10,209 bases of DNA from Bacteroidota bacterium (GTDB taxonomy: Bacteria > Bacteroidota > Bacteroidia > Flavobacteriales_F > PHOS-HE28). Where the stretch lies: assembly GCA_963169595.1 (NCBI GenBank), contig CAUJFM010000304.1, positions 1 through 10,209 of the forward strand, written 5' to 3'. Numbering within the stretch: the first letter of the stretch is position 1; the number at the start of each line of letters is the position of its first letter. The notes below the pieces were generated by a model, which was not told the DNA's origin, ran no database searches, and saw only the letters and a list, made by a program, of their open reading frames with translations. Below, one piece after another: positions 6,768 to 10,209 of the stretch. The position numbers and the translations under genes are program-made.

Positions 6768-9700
6768 TCACTTGTTGATCACCAGACGTTCGGTGTAGCG
6801 CTTGTCGCCGGCGGTGATATTCACCATGTAAAGACCACTGGCCAGTTCGTTCACGGCGACCTGCTCGAAGAGCATGCCGTCGTTCACCCCGATGACCTGG
6901 GCACTTACACGGGCACCGTTCATGTCGAAGATGTCCACGCTCACGGTCGTCACACCTTCCTCCACAGCGCTCAGGCTCACCGTGAGCTGCTGACCGTTGT
7001 TCGGGTTCGGGAAGAGCACGAGGGAGGCCTCATTCACCTCGGTGCTGGCACCGCCAAGCACGAGGCTCTGACCGCTCACCGGGCTGCCCATGATGGTCAC
7101 GTTGCAGGCATCACCCCAGGGCAGGTTGGTGGCGCACCACTGACCGTTCACGAAGGCACGCACTTGCACGCTGTAGGTACCGTTGGGCAGGGCGGGATTC
7201 CAGTTGAGCTGGAGCACCTGGGTGGTGGTGGTACGGACCACGGTGCCGATCTCGCTGCTCTCAAAGCGGAACTGGTATTGGGTGGCACCGCTTACTGCAC
7301 GGGCCCACAGGCGACTGCTGCCTCCCCAGTTGCGGGTCACGCCACAGCTGAAGGTGGCCACACCGGGCTGGTCCACAAGCTTGGTGGCAGGGCAGGCGGC
7401 AGCGATCGGATCGATCTTGAAGCGGCATGCCGGACCCCACGCGCTGTTCACACCGTTCACACGGCTGCGTACACGCACGTTCATCAGCACATTGGCCGGG
7501 ATCTGGTTCGGGTTCCAGTTGTTGATCTTCATGTGCGTGGCACGGAGCGGACCAGCTGCGGGGTAGCCTTCGCCCACCGCATGGCTGCGGAAGCGTGCGT
7601 AACCGTAGGTGCCGTTCGGATCGAAGATCCAGAACTCGTAACCATCGTCGCTCTGATCACCAACACCCCACTCGGCGCTCACCGCCGCGTTCTCGGAGGC
7701 CACGAGGTACTGACCAGAGATCCAGTCGAGCTTGTCGCAGCTGGTGAAGATCAGCTTGTCCGTGCCCAAGGGCAGGCAGAAACCACCGTTGCCGATGATG
7801 GCGCTGGTGGACGCGAAACCACCGTTGTTGCTGTTGTCAATGATGCGCTGGCCGTTGGAGCCACTGGTGCGCAGCACATAGCCGCCACCGTTGATGCCAT
7901 CACCAGCCGCGTCGTTCACCACCAGGCGGTAGCAGCCCGCAGGTACGCAGATCTCCTCGATGATGACGGAACCGGCGGCACCATCCAGGTAGGGACCACC
8001 CTGATCGACCACGGCACTGGTGCCCTGCTGCAACAGCGACCAGGTCGTCTGGCTACCGAAGGCGTCGAGGGTGATGTTCAGCGTGATGTTCTCGGTGCAG
8101 CCCGTGGAGGTGCCCACGCAATTGCAGTTGGCATCAAGCACATCATTGATCGTGCCCGGGTTGCCGTCGTTGCAGGCCGTACCGGGGATGGAGACCGTCA
8201 GCACCAGCACTTCGGTGACACAACCGCTCACGCTGGTGTAGGTACCGCTCTGGGTGTAGGTCTGACCGTTCACAGGCCAGGTATAGCTGCTGCAAGTATT
8301 CTCCGTCGTGGTGTTCGTCGTGGTCGGAGTGATGGTCAGCACCAGCACCTCTGTGCTGCAGCCGTTCACGCTGGTGTAGGTACCGTTCTGCGTGTAGGTC
8401 TGGCCGTTCACGCTCCAGGTGTAGCTGTCACAGGCACTCTCCGTAGTGGTGTTGCTCGTGCTCGGGGTGATCGTCAGCACCAGGATCTCGGTGCTGCAAC
8501 CCGTCACCGCCGTGTAGGTGCCGCTCTGCGTGTAGGTCTGACCGTTCACGCTCCAGGTGTAGCTATCACAAGCGCTCTCCGTGGTGGTGTTCGTACCACC
8601 CTGAAGGATGGTGAGCACCAGGATCTCGGTGGCGCAGCCGTTCACGCTCGTGTAGGTACCGCTCTGGGTGTAGGTCTGGCCGTTAACGCTCCAGGTGTAG
8701 CTGTCGCACTCGCTCACCGTGGTGGTGTTGCTCGTGCTCGGGGTGATCGTCAACACCAGGATCTCCGTGGCGCAGCCGTTCACGCTCGTGTAGGTACCGC
8801 TCTGGGTGTAGGTCTGGCCGTTAACGCTCCAGGTGTAGCTGTCGCACTCGCTCACCGTGGTGGTATTGCTCGTGCTCGGGGTGATCGTCAACACCAGGAT
8901 CTCCGTGCTGCAACCCGTAACGCTCGTGTAGGTACCGCTCTGGGTGTAGGTCTGCCCGTTCACGCTCCAGGTGTAGCTATTGCAGGCGCTCTCCGTGGTG
9001 GTGTTCGTACCGCTCGGCAGGATCGTCAGCACCAGGATATCGGTAACGCAGCCGTTCACGCTGGTGTACGTACCGCTCTGCGTATAGGTCTGACCGTTCA
9101 CAGACCAGGTGTAGCTGTCACACTCGCTCACGGTGGTGGTGTTGCTCGTGCTCGGGGTGATCGTCAGCACCAGGGTCTGGGTGGCACAGCCGCTCACGCT
9201 GGTGTAGGTACCGCTCTGCGTGTAGGTCTGCCCGTTCACAGGCCAGGTGTAGCTATCGCAGGCGTTCTGCGTGGTGGTGGTGTTCGTGCTCGGGGTGATG
9301 GTCAACACCAGGGTCTCGGTGGCGCAACCGTTCACGCTGGTATAGGTACCGCTCTGGGTGTAGTTCTGACCATTGACGGCCCAGGTGTAGCTGTCGCAGG
9401 CACTCTGCGTGGTCGTATTGTTGGTCGCAGCGTTGACCACCACATTGACGGTCTCGCTATCGCTACCACAGGCATTGGTCACGGTCACCGTGTAGGCACC
9501 CGTGGCGGCACCGGTCACGGTCACGTTCGCACTGGTGCTGTTCGGGCTGAACGCACCTGCTCCGCTCCAGCTGTAGGTCAGCGGGGCATCTCCCGTGGCG
9601 ACCACGGCAAGGCTCAGGTCCTGGTTGGAACAGATCGGGCTGTTGCTGGTGGCACTGGTGATCACCGGTGCCACACAAGCCTGGGGATAGGTCAGGAAAG

Positions 9701-10209
9701 GGCTCACCTGCTGGCCAACGCCGGCACTGGTGTGCACATACTCCTCAATGTTCTGGCTGGGATCGCTGATGGCCACGTTGATCTTGAAGGTGAACGTGCC
9801 ATTCGTAGTGAACTGCCCGATGAGCACCCGGTTCGTGCCCGTGGGATCGACACCGGTCTGTGCCGGCAGGGTGGCCCAGGCATCATTGATGAAGGTGAAC
9901 TGGCTTCCATCGGCCTCCAGGGCGGCGAAATCCATCAACCCGCTCAGGTTCAGCGATAGGTTGGGTACCGCTGAAGCGAACGGGTTCTGGATGTGACCAT
10001 CCGCTCCCGCGAAACCGGGATAACCGTTGCACAAGGTCCCATTGCCGTTGGGGTCAGCCGAGCGCAGCACGCCCACCTGCTGGGTGTTCGCGCTCGAACC
10101 ACCACCATACGCGGTGCAGGCCAGCACGGTGGAACCGGCCTTGCCCGTGGTGTGGATGGTGATGTAGCTATCGAACGCCACGCCACGCGGCAGGTTCCGT
10201 GTGGAAGCC
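6768..10209 (-). CDS. Large T9SS-secreted repeat surface protein (5' end outside window)
   Basis: At least 1146 codons. The frame is open to the right edge: codons before the GTG at 10181 read ...ASTRNLPRG, so that GTG is internal and the start and signal peptide are missing. Domains in order: an unassigned N-terminal beta-rich region (about 9678-10209); an Ig/PKD-like module (9423-9677, SPICSNQDLSLAV to TVTVTNACGSDS); nine 46-residue repeats (8181-9422); a Cys-rich linker (8097-8180, TACNDGNPGT...DANCNCVG) of a type common in Bacteroidota surface proteins; a beta domain with GCYRLVVNDAAGDGING (7767-8099); a region with WGVGDQSDDGYEFW leading into fibronectin-like modules (about 7077-7740); and a T9SS type A sorting domain (6771-7022, LFPNPNNG to RLVINK). 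No catalytic motif is seen, so an adhesin or structural cell-surface role is inferred. Transcription probably ends at the hairpin just downstream. Confidence 0.88.
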   Translation of the reverse strand, partial: ASTRNLPRGVAFDSYITIHTTGKAGSTVLACTAYGGGSSANTQQVGVLRSADPNGNGTLCNGYPGFAGADGHIQNPFASAVPNLSLNLSGLMDFAALEADGSQFTFINDAWATLPAQTGVDPTGTNRVLIGQFTTNGTFTFKINVAISDPSQNIEEYVHTSAGVGQQVSPFLTYPQACVAPVITSATSNSPICSNQDLSLAVVATGDAPLTYSWSGAGAFSPNSTSANVTVTGAATGAYTVTVTNACGSDSETVNVVVNAATNNTTTQSACDSYTWAVNGQNYTQSGTYTSVNGCATETLVLTITPSTNTTTTQNACDSYTWPVNGQTYTQSGTYTSVSGCATQTLVLTITPSTSNTTTVSECDSYTWSVNGQTYTQSGTYTSVNGCVTDILVLTILPSGTNTTTESACNSYTWSVNGQTYTQSGTYTSVTGCSTEILVLTITPSTSNTTTVSECDSYTWSVNGQTYTQSGTYTSVNGCATEILVLTITPSTSNTTTVSECDSYTWSVNGQTYTQSGTYTSVNGCATEILVLTILQGGTNTTTESACDSYTWSVNGQTYTQSGTYTAVTGCSTEILVLTITPSTSNTTTESACDSYTWSVNGQTYTQNGTYTSVNGCSTEVLVLTITPTTTNTTTENTCSSYTWPVNGQTYTQSGTYTSVSGCVTEVLVLTVSIPGTACNDGNPGTINDVLDANCNCVGTSTGCTENITLNITLDAFGSQTTWSLLQQGTSAVVDQGGPYLDGAAGSVIIEEICVPAGCYRLVVNDAAGDGINGGGYVLRTSGSNGQRIIDNSNNGGFASTSAIIGNGGFCLPLGTDKLIFTSCDKLDWISGQYLVASENAAVSAEWGVGDQSDDGYEFWIFDPNGTYGYARFRSHAVGEGYPAAGPLRATHMKINNWNPNQIPANVLMNVRVRSRVNGVNSAWGPACRFKIDPIAAACPATKLVDQPGVATFSCGVTRNWGGSSRLWARAVSGATQYQFRFESSEIGTVVRTTTTQVLQLNWNPALPNGTYSVQVRAFVNGQWCATNLPWGDACNVTIMGSPVSGQSLVLGGASTEVNEASLVLFPNPNNGQQLTVSLSAVEEGVTTVSVDIFDMNGARVSAQVIGVNDGMLFEQVAVNELASGLYMVNITAGDKRYTERLVINK
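8181..9422 (-). repeat. Nine tandem 138-bp coding repeats (46 residues each)
   Basis: Nine in-frame units without spacers, in protein order from 9422 down to 8181. The unit reads approximately NTTT-x-SxCDSYTW-SVNGQTYTQSGTYTSV-x-GC-x-TEILVLTI-TPST. Every unit has two Cys at unit positions 9 and 33, suitable for a disulfide in an exported protein, and conserved Trp14, Tyr21 and Tyr27. Units differ mainly in the first ten residues (VSECDS, ESACDS or QSACDS) and the last four (TPST, LPSG or LQGG). The units at the two ends (1, 2 and 9) are the most diverged. The repeat type is widespread in Bacteroidota secreted proteins; its function is not established from sequence. Confidence 0.95.
8629..8907 (-). 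repeat. Nearly identical adjacent repeat copies (about 140 bp, tandem)
   Basis: 8629-8769 and 8767-8907 align at an offset of exactly 138 bp with one difference that I can find (G at 8727, A at 8865). Other unit pairs in the array differ at many synonymous sites. This indicates a very recent unit duplication or gene conversion between protein units 5 and 6. Confidence 0.85.

Noticed and set aside
8181..9422. Regular 138-bp periodicity as a CRISPR or non-coding satellite array
   Set aside because: All units are in frame, encode a known type of surface-protein repeat, have no unique spacers and lie inside one long gene.
6741..9959. 1072-codon plus-strand open frame with its own periodic repeats (VHAGVGTALGVGLAVH-like)
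   Set aside because: The periodicity simply mirrors the 138-bp repeats of the minus-strand surface protein. It begins inside the terminator hairpin and shows no signal peptide or known domain.

Overview
The window looks like a high-GC member of the Bacteroidota, most likely an environmental Flavobacteriales lineage. Two proteins end in type IX secretion (T9SS) C-terminal sorting domains with the FPNP hallmark. The long protein at the right carries the tandem CDSYTW / SGTYTSV repeats typical of Bacteroidota surface proteins. There is a LytS-type kinase / LytTR regulator pair, and starts lack good Shine-Dalgarno sites. Several starts are preceded instead by a TAnnTTTG-like sequence, the Bacteroidota -7 promoter element. 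Codons are strongly G/C-ending, which creates very long spurious antisense frames.

Layout from left to right. (1) Minus strand, 1-159: the first 53 codons of a secreted protein that runs off the left edge. (2) Minus strand, 424-2208: an exported deiminase of the agmatine / Porphyromonas peptidylarginine deiminase family with a full catalytic set, an Ig-like module and a T9SS sorting domain. (3) Minus strand, 2290-3744: a membrane-anchored MltF-like lytic transglycosylase. (4) Minus strand, 3741-4316: an AcpH-type acyl carrier protein phosphodiesterase whose stop overlaps the transglycosylase start (ATGA), so the two form a coupled operon. (5) A 106-bp divergent intergenic region. (6) Plus strand, 4423-6268: a LytS-family sensor kinase and its LytTR response regulator, 19 bp apart. 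(7) 6269-6767: an intergenic stretch with one doubtful 75-codon frame and a strong 12-bp-stem terminator. (8) Minus strand, 6768 to beyond 10209: more than 1146 codons of a T9SS-secreted surface protein with nine 46-residue repeats, cut by the right edge.

The genes combine envelope housekeeping (cell-wall turnover and acyl carrier protein processing), a two-component system and three exported proteins. The most unusual items are the T9SS-exported deiminase, which appears to keep the PPAD arginine pair as well as the catalytic residues, and the repeat array, which shows nested recent duplications. A recurring start-proximal TA-Y-TT motif also marks putative transcription-unit heads. I see no CRISPR array, tRNA, rRNA, insertion sequence or clear multi-gene defence system.
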